Assembly (NCBI RefSeq): GCF_003584165.1
Contig: NZ_QXFJ01000030.1
Coordinates: 682,001-746,000 of the forward strand
From: Flagellimonas aequoris
GTDB lineage: Bacteria; Bacteroidota; Bacteroidia; Flavobacteriales; Flavobacteriaceae
Length of the DNA: 64,000 nucleotides
Direction of reading: 5' to 3'
Made by a program: the position numbers and the translations under genes. The notes beneath the pieces are model-generated. The model ran no database searches. It was not told the origin of the DNA and saw only the letters and a program-made list of their open reading frames with translations. The first letter of the stretch is position 1, and the number at the start of each line of letters is the position of its first letter. Shown here piece after piece: positions 34,607 through 43,012 of the stretch.

Positions 34607-35614
34607 ATGCAACAAGGCAAAGTAAGCATCGTCATCCCGTTTAAGAACACTGCTCATTATTTACCGGAGTGTTTGGATTCCATTCTAGGCCAAACCTATT
34701 CCAATTGGGAAGTTTTGGCGGTTGATGATCATTCAAATGACCAGAGTTTTGAAGTCTTGAGTCAATATTCAAGCAAAGATTCTCGCATAAAAGTCTTTAA
34801 AAATGAAGGGGAAGGGATTATCCCCGCCTTACAGACTGCCTATGCCAAAAGTAGCGGAGCCTTCATCACCCGGATGGATTCTGACGATATCATGAAACCG
34901 CAAAGGTTGCAACGAATGGTCGATAATTTGATAGCAACCGGCAAAGGACACGTCGCTGTGGGACAGGTGAAATACTTCTCTGACCGTGGGATCAGTAATG
35001 GTTACGAGCGATATGAGAAATGGTTGAACGGGTTGACATCCAAAGGGACCAATTTTGATGAAATCTACAAGGAATGTGTGATTCCTTCCCCATGCTGGAT
35101 GGTGCACCGGGAAGATTTTGAACGTTGTGGTGGATTTGAACCCTTGCGCTATCCTGAGGATTATGATCTCACCTTTCGTTTTTATGAAGGGGGATTAAGA
35201 ATTATTCCATGCGATGAAATACTGCATCTTTGGCGGGATTACGATACACGGACTTCACGAACCCATGAGCATTATGCCCAAAATTATTTTTTGGATATCA
35301 AACTCCATTACTTTTTAAAATTGAATTTCAACGGCAATCGTCCCCTAGTCGTTTGGGGAGCTGGTTTTAAAGGAAAAGCAATTGCCAAGGGACTACAACA
35401 TCATGGAATCAATTTTACTTGGCTCTGTGATAATCCCAATAAAATTGGCAAAAAAATCTATCATGAAGAACTGATGCATTTTGATGTTTTGAAAACATTG
35501 AAAAACCCGCAAAGCATGATCACTGTTGCCAATAGCAAAGAACAAAGAGAAATAAAGAAATACTTGAAGGGTCTCGGTCAAAAGCCAATGGAGGATTATT
35601 TTTTCTTTTGTTGA
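34607..35614 (+). CDS. Family 2 glycosyltransferase with C-terminal Rossmann-like domain
   Basis: 335 residues. N-terminal GT-A domain: VSIVIPFKNTAHYLPECLDS (about 5-24), ILGQTYSNWEVLAVDDHSND, and the metal-binding motif in ITRMDSDDIMKPQRL (DxD). After the transferase (about residue 245) a short nucleotide-binding-like domain follows, PLVVWGAGFKGKAIAKGLQH, with a glycine-rich loop. The architecture is known in flavobacterial glycosyltransferases and may act on cell-surface glycans or glycolipids. No other polysaccharide genes are adjacent, so acceptor and donor are unknown. Confidence 0.9.
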   Translation: MQQGKVSIVIPFKNTAHYLPECLDSILGQTYSNWEVLAVDDHSNDQSFEVLSQYSSKDSRIKVFKNEGEGIIPALQTAYAKSSGAFITRMDSDDIMKPQRLQRMVDNLIATGKGHVAVGQVKYFSDRGISNGYERYEKWLNGLTSKGTNFDEIYKECVIPSPCWMVHREDFERCGGFEPLRYPEDYDLTFRFYEGGLRIIPCDEILHLWRDYDTRTSRTHEHYAQNYFLDIKLHYFLKLNFNGNRPLVVWGAGFKGKAIAKGLQHHGINFTWLCDNPNKIGKKIYHEELMHFDVLKTLKNPQSMITVANSKEQREIKKYLKGLGQKPMEDYFFFC

Positions 35615-35679
35615 CAACCCCTTCACCTTTAACCCTTCCACCATAAACCTTTTATTTTATTACCCCCTTAACAGCATTA

Positions 35680-35714
35680 TTTGAAATGATCAAATATTTT
35701 AATGCCTATATTTG
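35680..35714 (+). promoter_or_regulatory. Promoter of the BatA-dihydroorotase-like operon
   Basis: TTTG (35680-35683), 23-base spacer, TATATTTG (35707-35714). The transcript would start near 35721, after the in-frame ATG at 35702, so translation should begin at 35732. Confidence 0.65.
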
Positions 35715-35731
35715 TTCAATCTAAGTCGGGA

Positions 35732-37654
35732 ATGCAGTTTAAACATCCAGAAATTCTTTGGGCCCTTTTTCTTCTGATCATCCCCCTATTCATTCATCTT
35801 TTTCAATTACGAAGATTCCAAAAGACACCCTTCACCAATGTGGCCATGCTACAAAAAGTGGTTTCGGAGTCGCGCAAAAGCAATTCCTTGAAGAAATGGC
35901 TGCTGCTTTTTACGAGGTTATTATTGTTGGTGGCTCTAATCTTGGCCTTTGCCCAGCCGTTTGTTTCTTCAGGAACGGCCTTGCAACAAAAGGAAACCGT
36001 AGTCTATTTGGATGATTCCTTTAGCATGCAAGCCAAGGACAATGGATTGGCACTGTTTGAAAAAGCCATCCAAGACCTTATTAAAAATGTAGATGAGGAG
36101 TCGGTTTTCAGCCTTTTCACCAATACCCAAACGTTTACCAACATCCAGATAAAGGATATCCAGAACAACCTACTGTCATTGCCCTATACCTACAAACAGT
36201 TGACCCTCGATGAAATAGGTCTCAAGGCAAATACCCTGTTTTCAAAATCGAACAGCTCGGTTAAAAACCTGATGGTGATTTCTGATTTTCAGGATAGAAT
36301 GGCTGGCGGTAATACACTATTGGATAGCATGTACCATTCCTATTTTGTGCCATTGCGACCCAGGGAGGCGCAAAACGTGTCCATGGATTCTGTTTTTCTT
36401 TCGGACCGATTTTCGGACCAAGCAAAGCTTACAGTGCTTTTATCGGGAGGTAACCCAGAGGAAGCCCTTCCCCTTTCCTTGTATAATGATGAAAATCTGA
36501 TTGCCAAAACGGCTGCAAAATTTGGTGCCAATGCAAAGGCTAGAGTTGAGTTTTCAATACCGGGAAATAAAAAAATCAACGGAAGGCTGACCCTTGTTGA
36601 CAATGGATTGGCATACGATAACACCTTTTATTTCAACATCAATGAAACTGAAAAAATCAAGGTGTTGGCTATCAGTGAATCCGATAATGATTATTTGAGT
36701 CGACTTTACACCGAGGACGAATTTGATCTTCAAAATTACAGACTTAATCAATTGGATTACAGTAAACTTGATGATCAAAATGTTGTAATCCTGGATAATT
36801 TGAAAGCCGTTCCCAATAGCCTTCAAAATGTTTTGCGCACCTTTAAAAATAATGGGGGCACTTTAATCGTAATTCCTTCCATCAGTAGTGATTTGGCTTC
36901 CTATAATTCCTTTTTATCCAGCCTTTCCAACATTCGTTTTACTGAAAAAGTATCATCAAATACCAAACTGACTACCATTGCTTTTGATCATCCGCTTTAC
37001 AGGAATGTTTTCGAAAAGCAAGTAACTAATTTTCAATATCCTTCGGTAAAGGAATATTTTAAAGTCCAGACCAATTTGCCCAACATACTGGCTTTGGAAG
37101 GTGGTGATGCATTTTTATTGGGGAAGGATGGACTTTACATTTTTTCTACGCCCTTGGAACTGGAAAATTCCAATTTTAAGAATTCCCCATTGATCGTACC
37201 CACCTTTTACAATATGGCAATTTCGAGCTTGAAGGCCCCTGAACTCTATCACACCTTAGGAGTTCCGAGTGCCATTGATGTGGCGACCCGTTTGGGAAGT
37301 GATGATATTTTATCTGTTGCGAAGGAAGGGTATGAATTTATTCCGCTTCAGCAAACATTTCCCAACCGGGTAAGGCTTTCTTTTGACCAAAATCCAACAG
37401 AAGACGGCATTTATACCATTTCAGAAAATGGGAATGCCCTGCAAAATATCAGTTTCAATTATCCAAGGGCTGAAAGCCAACTCAGCTATATGGATTTGGA
37501 AAGTTTTTCCCAAACCAATATACAAGACTCCGTGGTATCCGTGTTCCGGCAATTGGAACAGGACAATAACATTACGGCTTATTGGAAATGGTTTGTTATT
37601 TTAGCGTTGCTTTTGGCGCTCACCGAGGTTATCATTCAAAAATTCGTTACATGA
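35732..37654 (+). CDS. BatA/VWA-type membrane protein
   Basis: 640 residues from the ATG at 35732 (MQFKHPEILWALFLLIIPLF). The N-terminal aerotolerance-regulator (BatA) domain has two membrane helices around IHLFQLRRFQKTPFTNVAML and LLLFTRLLLLVALILAFAQP (1-80). A von Willebrand factor A-like region follows, with DDSFS matching the MIDAS DxSxS pattern (about 97-101). The rest is a long exported beta-rich region with one C-terminal helix (WFVILALLLALTEVIIQKFV). Bacteroidota-specific family of unknown role, possibly in envelope stress. The next gene overlaps its stop (ATGA). Confidence 0.9.
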   Translation: MQFKHPEILWALFLLIIPLFIHLFQLRRFQKTPFTNVAMLQKVVSESRKSNSLKKWLLLFTRLLLLVALILAFAQPFVSSGTALQQKETVVYLDDSFSMQAKDNGLALFEKAIQDLIKNVDEESVFSLFTNTQTFTNIQIKDIQNNLLSLPYTYKQLTLDEIGLKANTLFSKSNSSVKNLMVISDFQDRMAGGNTLLDSMYHSYFVPLRPREAQNVSMDSVFLSDRFSDQAKLTVLLSGGNPEEALPLSLYNDENLIAKTAAKFGANAKARVEFSIPGNKKINGRLTLVDNGLAYDNTFYFNINETEKIKVLAISESDNDYLSRLYTEDEFDLQNYRLNQLDYSKLDDQNVVILDNLKAVPNSLQNVLRTFKNNGGTLIVIPSISSDLASYNSFLSSLSNIRFTEKVSSNTKLTTIAFDHPLYRNVFEKQVTNFQYPSVKEYFKVQTNLPNILALEGGDAFLLGKDGLYIFSTPLELENSNFKNSPLIVPTFYNMAISSLKAPELYHTLGVPSAIDVATRLGSDDILSVAKEGYEFIPLQQTFPNRVRLSFDQNPTEDGIYTISENGNALQNISFNYPRAESQLSYMDLESFSQTNIQDSVVSVFRQLEQDNNITAYWKWFVILALLLALTEVIIQKFVT

Positions 37655-38907
37655 ACATTCTGCTGAAGTCTGCAAAAATTGTATGCCCAGATAACAAGGA
37701 ACTTCACCTAAAAAAGCGGGACATCCTGATTAAAAACGGGGTCATTGAAAAGATTGGAACCTCTGTGGAGGGGCCTTCCAATACCAAGGTTGTAGATCAA
37801 AAGAACCTGCATGTTTCCTTAGGGTGGTTTGATTCAGGAGTAAGTTTTGGTGAACCTGGTTACGAAGAGCGTGAGACTATTTCCAATGGATTGATGGTCG
37901 CTGGCAAAAGCGGTTTTACGGATATTCTTTTGTACCCTAGCACCCATCCTGTACCTGATACCAGCTCAGATGTGGTGTTCTTAAAGGAAAGGGGACTGAA
38001 CAAGGCAACGGTGATCCATCCTATGGGAACCTTGACCAAAAATGCGGATGGAACCGACCTGGCAGAACTTTTCGATATGAAGAACGCAGGGGCAGTGGCC
38101 TTTTACGACTTCAAGAAGCAAGTAGCCAATCCCAATCTATTAAAAATAGCACTGCTGTACGCACAAAATTTTGGTGGATTGATTTTTTCCTTCCCCCAAG
38201 ATGGCAACATTAAAGGGACCGGTGTGGCACACGAAGGAAAAATTTCGACCATTTTGGGTATGAAAGGAATTCCTGCTTTAGCCGAAGAACTGCAAGTATC
38301 ACGAGATCTATTCGTTTTGGAATATACGGGTGGTAAACTGCATATTCCCACCATTTCCACAGCTGGATCGGTAAAACTGATTGCCAATGCCAAAAAGAAG
38401 GGGTTGGATGTAAGCTGCAGTGTGGCCGTCCATAATCTTTTTCTTTCGGATGAATCCCTGCAAGGATTTGATACCCATTATAAAGTATCACCTCCCCTTC
38501 GGGAAAAATCGGATTGCAAGGCCTTGATCAAAGGAGTAAGTGATGGAACCATCGATTTTGTAACCTCTGACCATATTCCCGTGGATATTGAGCATAAGCG
38601 TGTGGAGTTTGACAATGCGATGGACGGTTCCATTGGATTGGAATCTACATTTGGTTGTTTGAATACCATTTTCGGTCTGGACGAAACCATATCTATCTTG
38701 ATCAAAGGCCGTTCCCGTTTTGGATTGGAAGAACCTGTTTTAAAAGAAGGAGCCAAGGCCTGCCTTGCCCTTTTTAATCCTGATGAGGGTTATACTTTTG
38801 GATTGGAAGATGTACTTTCTACCTCCAAGAACAGTATGTTTTTGGGTTCTTCCCTAAAGGGAAAAGCCATCGGTGTGATCAATAACGACCAAATCACCAT
38901 AAAATGA
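37651..38907 (+). CDS. Dihydroorotase homologue lacking the HxH metal ligands
   Basis: 418 residues from the ATG at 37651, overlapping the BatA stop by four bases. Amidohydrolase fold, clearly dihydroorotase-related: GWFDSGVSFGEPGYEERETI, VHNLFLSDESLQGFDTHYK, VSPPLREKSD, TSDHIPVDIEHKRVEFDNAM. The usual zinc motif D-x-H-x-H-x-R reads D61-S-G-V-S-F-G, so both metal-binding His and the substrate-binding Arg are missing, while the later His and Asp positions are kept. Family-wide loss is what I recall for this flavobacterial paralogue. It is probably catalytically impaired, a PyrX-like partner, or does something else. I withhold the pyrC symbol. Confidence 0.88.
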   Translation: MNILLKSAKIVCPDNKELHLKKRDILIKNGVIEKIGTSVEGPSNTKVVDQKNLHVSLGWFDSGVSFGEPGYEERETISNGLMVAGKSGFTDILLYPSTHPVPDTSSDVVFLKERGLNKATVIHPMGTLTKNADGTDLAELFDMKNAGAVAFYDFKKQVANPNLLKIALLYAQNFGGLIFSFPQDGNIKGTGVAHEGKISTILGMKGIPALAEELQVSRDLFVLEYTGGKLHIPTISTAGSVKLIANAKKKGLDVSCSVAVHNLFLSDESLQGFDTHYKVSPPLREKSDCKALIKGVSDGTIDFVTSDHIPVDIEHKRVEFDNAMDGSIGLESTFGCLNTIFGLDETISILIKGRSRFGLEEPVLKEGAKACLALFNPDEGYTFGLEDVLSTSKNSMFLGSSLKGKAIGVINNDQITIK

Positions 38908-39227
38908 ATGAAACCAATCCAGGAAAAACCACGGCCATAGTGGCATACATCACCATAGTGGGCTGTTTGATCGCCATTACCATGAATATGGAACCCAAGA
39001 ATGCTTTTGCTAGGTTCCACACCCGACAGGCATTTGGCATACACGTGCTGTTTCATGCTTTGGCCATTCTGTTGACCTATTCAGGAATCGTTTATCTGGC
39101 GTTGCCCATCTATATTTTCTATTTTGTACTTTGGATTTTTGGGTTTTTGCAGGTGCTGAACGATAAGATGAAGCTGTTGCCTGTTCTAGGTGAATATTTT
39201 CAAAAATGGTTTACCTTCATCCCTTAA
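38904..39227 (+). CDS. Small membrane protein, Tic20/DUF4870-like
   Basis: 107 residues with about three hydrophobic helices (TTAIVAYITIVGCLIAITMN, FGIHVLFHALAILLTYSGIV, LALPIYIFYFVLWIFGFLQV). The FARFHTRQAFGIHVL motif is typical of the Tic20/DUF4870 import-component-like family. Its ATG overlaps the stop of the dihydroorotase-like gene (ATGA). Function unknown in bacteria. It is part of the run with BatA, the dihydroorotase homologue and the esterase. Confidence 0.8.
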   Translation: MNETNPGKTTAIVAYITIVGCLIAITMNMEPKNAFARFHTRQAFGIHVLFHALAILLTYSGIVYLALPIYIFYFVLWIFGFLQVLNDKMKLLPVLGEYFQKWFTFIP

Positions 39228-39236
39228 AAGAATACC

Positions 39237-39896
39237 ATGTCCCCCATCCCACTATCTTTGGAATATCTCCTACGTCCCTCATCATCAACATCTGAAAAGA
39301 AACCGGCCATTTTTTTATTCCATGGTTATGGTAGCAATGAGGAAGACCTTTTTTCCTTCGCTCCCGAGCTACCAGGCGAATTGATGGTCTTGTCCGTTAA
39401 AGCACCTTATGATCTAGAACCTTTTGGCCATGCTTGGTATGCCATTAATTTTGATGCGGAATACGGAAAATGGAGTGATGACGAACAGGCCAAAGAATCC
39501 CGTGAAAAGATTATGACTTTTATCGATGAGGCCATTAAAGCCTACAATCTTGATGAAAAAAACATTACGCTTTTGGGATTTAGCCAAGGAACCATTTTAA
39601 GTTACGCCGTGGCCCTTTCCTATCCGGAAAAGATTAAAAATGTGGTGGCCCTGAGCGGTTATATCAACGAAAGAATTTTGACGGCCAATTATACTGAAAA
39701 GGATCATGACAACCTCCATATCTATGCCTCGCACGGACAGGTAGATCAGGTAATCCCATTGGAATGGGCACAACAGGCCCCGGAATTGTTGAAGAAATTG
39801 GGGATTGACTACACTTTTGAAGAATTTCCGATTGGTCACGGGGTTTCCCAACAAAACTTTTATTCCTTCAAAAAGTGGTTGGAAAACCACATTTGA
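39237..39896 (+). CDS. Alpha/beta hydrolase, phospholipase/carboxylesterase family
   Basis: 219 residues of the small serine esterase type. FLFHGYGSNEEDLFSF (about 25-40, oxyanion loop), nucleophile Ser in LLGFSQGTILSYAVALSYPE (about 117-136), Asp in ASHGQVDQVIPLEWAQQ, and catalytic His in EFPIGHGVSQQNFYSFKKWL. No signal peptide, so probably cytoplasmic. Possible substrates include lysophospholipids, acyl-thioesters and small esters. It is the last gene of the run starting with the BatA-type protein; the repeat cluster begins 20 bases downstream. Confidence 0.9.
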   Translation: MSPIPLSLEYLLRPSSSTSEKKPAIFLFHGYGSNEEDLFSFAPELPGELMVLSVKAPYDLEPFGHAWYAINFDAEYGKWSDDEQAKESREKIMTFIDEAIKAYNLDEKNITLLGFSQGTILSYAVALSYPEKIKNVVALSGYINERILTANYTEKDHDNLHIYASHGQVDQVIPLEWAQQAPELLKKLGIDYTFEEFPIGHGVSQQNFYSFKKWLENHI

Positions 39897-39916
39897 TTTT
39901 GATGACAGTACGCTGC

Positions 39917-40169
39917 CATTCTGAACGGAGTGAAGAATCCCTTAATTAGCCTAAGAACCGATTAGATTCTTCGCTTTGCTCAGAATGACGTTCGGAAATG
40001 TTTCTGATTCTTCATTTTGCATAGTTGTAGTAACCTGGTGCCTATTGTCATTCTGAAAGGCCAACGGTCCTTGAAGAATCTCAACCAACATTAAACTGAA
40101 TAGATTCTTCGTTTCACTCAGAATGACGTGAGAGGTAGTTTTGAGAGTCTTCGCTTCGCTCAGAATGAC
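39917..40169. repeat. Cluster of five REP-like palindromic repeat units
   Basis: Five related copies of a 25-base unit lie in an intergenic gap of about 280 bases. In plus orientation: 39917-39940 and 40047-40080 (the second has a 10-base central insert). In minus orientation, reading GATTCTTCGCTTTGCTCAGAATGAC-like (first 20 bases GATTCTTCGCTTTGCTCAGA): 39965-39989, 40103-40127 and 40145-40169. Opposite-facing neighbours can form large hairpins. I recall this CATTCTGA-type repeat as common in Flavobacteriaceae genomes. It lies between convergent genes, a usual site for such elements. Confidence 0.8.
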
Positions 40170-40178
40170 CAGTGAGGA

Positions 40179-40673
40179 TTAATTACTCCTAGCGTAAAGT
40201 AAATGGTCCAACATGGTAAAGTCCACGCTTAGGTCATCCTTCAGTTCATATTTGATGAGCAGTTCACCCCAATATTTTCCATCGGAAAAGTCGGCCAAGA
40301 TCCATTTATGGTTCAGCACCTTGATCTTGTTGATCTTAAAATCACTTTCCATACCCTCATACGGAATCAAGGGATTATCTCCTTTCCTTTCATTGGTTTC
40401 CAACAATTTATCCTCAATGTATCGGGAAGGATTGTCCAAATTGAGATGGTCATAGTACGCCAAGGCATCATCATTATTCTCCAAGGTGAAATATTGCATG
40501 TCCAACACTTTTAGGTTGAGTGTTTTAATGGAATCCTCCATTTTTTCCGTTTGTTCCTGCAATCGGGAAACATCGGAGTTAAGTGCTTTTTGCATGTTGT
40601 TGGCCGTCACGTATTGGAAAAGTACCAAGAGAGCCGTAAAGACAAATAGGTATAGAAAAATTCTACTTTTCAT
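40179..40673 (-). CDS. Membrane-anchored protein of unknown function
   Basis: 164 residues. An N-terminal anchor (MKSRIFLYLFVFTALLVLFQ) is followed by a coiled-coil segment (about 30-58, SRLQEQTEKMEDSIKTLNLK) and a small beta-rich domain (INKIKVLNHKWILADFSDGK and on, about 112-160) that faces the periplasm. I recall related flavobacterial proteins with no known function. It starts four bases after the stop of the metallo-hydrolase gene, so the two are cotranscribed. Confidence 0.78.
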   Translation of the reverse strand: MKSRIFLYLFVFTALLVLFQYVTANNMQKALNSDVSRLQEQTEKMEDSIKTLNLKVLDMQYFTLENNDDALAYYDHLNLDNPSRYIEDKLLETNERKGDNPLIPYEGMESDFKINKIKVLNHKWILADFSDGKYWGELLIKYELKDDLSVDFTMLDHLLYARSN

Positions 40674-40677
40674 GGAA

Positions 40678-41442
40678 TTAAATTTTCAATTGTAGGTTAT
40701 CGTATGCTAAGTGAACGTTGGGTGGTAATCGTTTTTCCACTTCTTCATGGAATCCCAATAAATGACTGATGTGTGTGAAGTAAGTTTCATCTGCACCTGC
40801 TATTTCGGCAAATTCCAAGGCTTCTTCCAAATTAAAGTGGGAATGATGGGGTTCTTCGCGCAATGCGTTCACCACTAACACTTTGGCTCCTTTTATTTTT
40901 TTGATTTCTTCTTCTTCCACTTTCTTTATATCGGTGAGATAGACAAATTCCCCAAAGCGATATCCGAAAACCTGTAACCGGTTGTGATAGGCTTCAATGG
41001 GGATTATGTTCAGTCCTCCCAATGGAATCGGTTTATCCTTGGTTACTTCAAAAACCTGTACGGCCGGGGCACCAGGATATCGATTTTCATCGGCAAATAT
41101 ATAATCGAAACGTCTTTTTAGGGAATTGATGACCCGTTGGTGCGCATAGATCGGAATATCCCCCTGCCGAAAGAAAAAGGGACGAATATCATCAATACCG
41201 GCAGTATGATCGGCATGCTCATGGGTGAACAGGATGCCGTCCAGTTTTTCGATGGGATGTAACAACATTTGTTGCCTAAAATCCGGGCCGCAATCCACCA
41301 CAAAATTATAATCGCCCCAAGAGACCAAAACGGAGACCCGAAGCCTTTTATCCTTGGTATCCTTACTGAGGCATACCGGATGATTGCTTCCAATTACAGG
41401 TATTCCCTGCGAGGTTCCAGTTCCTAAAAAAGTAATGGTCAT
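40678..41442 (-). CDS. MBL-fold metallo-hydrolase, PhnP-like
   Basis: 254 residues from the ATG at 41442 (MTITFLGTGTSQGIPVIGSN). The binuclear metal site is present: THEHADHTAGIDDIRPF (HxHxDH), further ligands in VVDCGPDFRQQML and in AYHNRLQVFGYRFGEFVYLT (Asp), and the closing His in FTHISHLLGFHEEVE. This places it with PhnP-like phosphodiesterases and related hydrolases; the substrate is unknown. ATGs at 41454 and 41463 are also in frame, but the promoter at 41461-41468 argues for 41442. The downstream gene overlaps closely. Confidence 0.9.
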   Translation of the reverse strand: MTITFLGTGTSQGIPVIGSNHPVCLSKDTKDKRLRVSVLVSWGDYNFVVDCGPDFRQQMLLHPIEKLDGILFTHEHADHTAGIDDIRPFFFRQGDIPIYAHQRVINSLKRRFDYIFADENRYPGAPAVQVFEVTKDKPIPLGGLNIIPIEAYHNRLQVFGYRFGEFVYLTDIKKVEEEEIKKIKGAKVLVVNALREEPHHSHFNLEEALEFAEIAGADETYFTHISHLLGFHEEVEKRLPPNVHLAYDNLQLKI

Positions 41443-41460
41443 CCTGTCATCCATTAAATC

Positions 41461-41468
41461 CAAAATTA
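41461..41468 (-). promoter_or_regulatory. Promoter -7 element for the metallo-hydrolase gene
   Basis: Minus-strand TAATTTTG matches TAnnTTTG. The transcript would start near 41454, which leaves 41442 as the natural start codon. No -33 element is evident. Confidence 0.45.
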
Positions 41469-41502
41469 TAACTTATTTATTTAATAGATTGAATGAAGAG
41501 TG

Positions 41503-41510
41503 TAACTTTG
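41503..41510 (+). promoter_or_regulatory. Promoter -7 element for the conserved 483-residue protein
   Basis: TAACTTTG matches TAnnTTTG. The transcript would start near 41517, downstream of the in-frame ATG at 41493, so translation should begin at 41532. The -33 region is unclear. Confidence 0.5.
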
Positions 41511-41531
41511 TCCTTCAATAAAAATTCGGAT

Positions 41532-42983
41532 ATGCCTACCGTACCTAGCAAAGAAAATGCCTTTGAAAACATTCCTTCCATAAAGGCCAAGACCCTCAGA
41601 ATCAACCTGAATCCTGATATTTATGGAACCTTTGCCGAAATTGGGGCAGGGCAGGAAACGGCCAGACATTTTTTTAGGGCCGGTGGTGCATCGGGAACCA
41701 TTGCGAAAGCCATGAGTGCCTATGACAAATCCTTCAGTGATGCCATTTATGGTGTTGAGGAGGATGGTAGATATGTGACCCAATCTCGATTGAAGAAAAT
41801 GTTGGACCACGAAATGCGTTTGGTGGAAGAGCGTATCGGTAGGGAAAGTAATCCGGACTATTTGTTCTTCACCTATGCCAATACGGTGGCCACCATCGAT
41901 TTTTCTAAACGATACAAAGGCCATGGATGGGTGGGTATCCGTTTTCAGTTGGATCCAGACCAAAAAGAATATGACGAAATCGTCCTCCACATCCGATTCA
42001 AACAGAACGAGGCCCGATTGCAACAAGAAACCCTAGGGATTTTAGGAGTGAACCTGATCTACGGGGCATTCTTCAAATTTGACAGACCCAAAAAACTACT
42101 GAAATACCTTTACGACCATATTGACAAGGACACCTTGGAAATTGATATGGTGAACTTCACCGGACCCAATTTTGCCGAAGTGGACAACCGATTGATGAGC
42201 CTTCAGTTGATCAAGAACGACATGACTGATGCCGTAATGTTCGGCCCTGACGGGAACAATTTACTTCCTGCCGCAGTACTATATAAGAAGAGTATCCTGG
42301 CACTTCGCGGTAGTTTTAGGCCTGTTACCAAGGTGAACATGGATATGTTCAAAAAATCTTATGACATATTCATTCGGGAGCAAACCGTGGAATATGAAAA
42401 TACCATTGTGGTGTTCGAGATTACCCTTTCCAACCTAAAAGTGGCAGGGGAAATTGATGAGCAGGATTTTATGGACCGTGCGGAACTGTTATGCTCCTTA
42501 GGCCATACCGTATTGATCTCCAAATTCCAGGAATACTACAAATTGGTTGAATATTTCAATAACTACACCAAGGCCAAGATCGGACTCACCATGGGTGTGA
42601 ACAACTTGGTGGATGTATTCGATGAAAAATATTATCGTCATCTAAGCGGTGGTATCTTGGAAGCCTTTGGAAAATTGTTCTTCAAGGATTTGAAGGTATA
42701 CCTCTACCCTATGAAAGATCCAGATACAGGACAAATCCTTACCAGCAACAATGTTAAGGTGCATCCGAGGATGAAGGAGCTTTATAAGTTCTTCAAGTAC
42801 AATGGAAAAGTGATGGACATCATTGATTATGACCCTGAAGTACTCCACATCTTCTCTCGTGATGTACTCAAAAAGATCATCAACAATGAAGAAGGCTGGG
42901 AAGATGAACTACCAGAGGGTATTGCCGAAATCATCAAACAAAAACATCTCTTCACCAGAAAGGTTCTGGAAGAAAAGGAATAA
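41532..42983 (+). CDS. Conserved protein of unknown function (often mislabelled as a nucleotidyltransferase)
   Basis: 483 residues from the ATG at 41532 (MPTVPSKENAFENIPSIKAK). Highly conserved in Flavobacteriaceae as I recall it: FAEIGAGQETARHFFRAGGA, SGTIAKAMSAYDKSFSDAIY, VRFQLDPDQ-like segment at about 143, GPDGNNLLPAAVLYKKSILA, MGVNNLVDVFDEKYYRHLSG, and GWEDELPEGIAEIIK near the end. I recall some genomes calling it nicotinate-nucleotide adenylyltransferase, but I see no HxGH motif or other transferase signature, so I do not use that name. No signal peptide or membrane helix; probably cytoplasmic. A bidirectional terminator follows. Confidence 0.85.
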   Translation: MPTVPSKENAFENIPSIKAKTLRINLNPDIYGTFAEIGAGQETARHFFRAGGASGTIAKAMSAYDKSFSDAIYGVEEDGRYVTQSRLKKMLDHEMRLVEERIGRESNPDYLFFTYANTVATIDFSKRYKGHGWVGIRFQLDPDQKEYDEIVLHIRFKQNEARLQQETLGILGVNLIYGAFFKFDRPKKLLKYLYDHIDKDTLEIDMVNFTGPNFAEVDNRLMSLQLIKNDMTDAVMFGPDGNNLLPAAVLYKKSILALRGSFRPVTKVNMDMFKKSYDIFIREQTVEYENTIVVFEITLSNLKVAGEIDEQDFMDRAELLCSLGHTVLISKFQEYYKLVEYFNNYTKAKIGLTMGVNNLVDVFDEKYYRHLSGGILEAFGKLFFKDLKVYLYPMKDPDTGQILTSNNVKVHPRMKELYKFFKYNGKVMDIIDYDPEVLHIFSRDVLKKIINNEEGWEDELPEGIAEIIKQKHLFTRKVLEEKE

Positions 42984-43008
42984 AAAAAGCGCCTTAAAGG
43001 CGCTTTTT
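42984..43008. terminator. Bidirectional terminator between convergent genes
   Basis: AAAAGCGCC and GGCGCTTTT arms around TTAAA, with A-run on one side and T-run on the other. It serves the plus-strand gene ending at 42983 and the bcp gene on the minus strand ending at 43013. Confidence 0.85.
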
Positions 43009-43012
43009 ACTT

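Noticed and set aside
37651..38907. Naming the dihydroorotase homologue pyrC
   Set aside because: The HxH ligands and the substrate Arg are missing.
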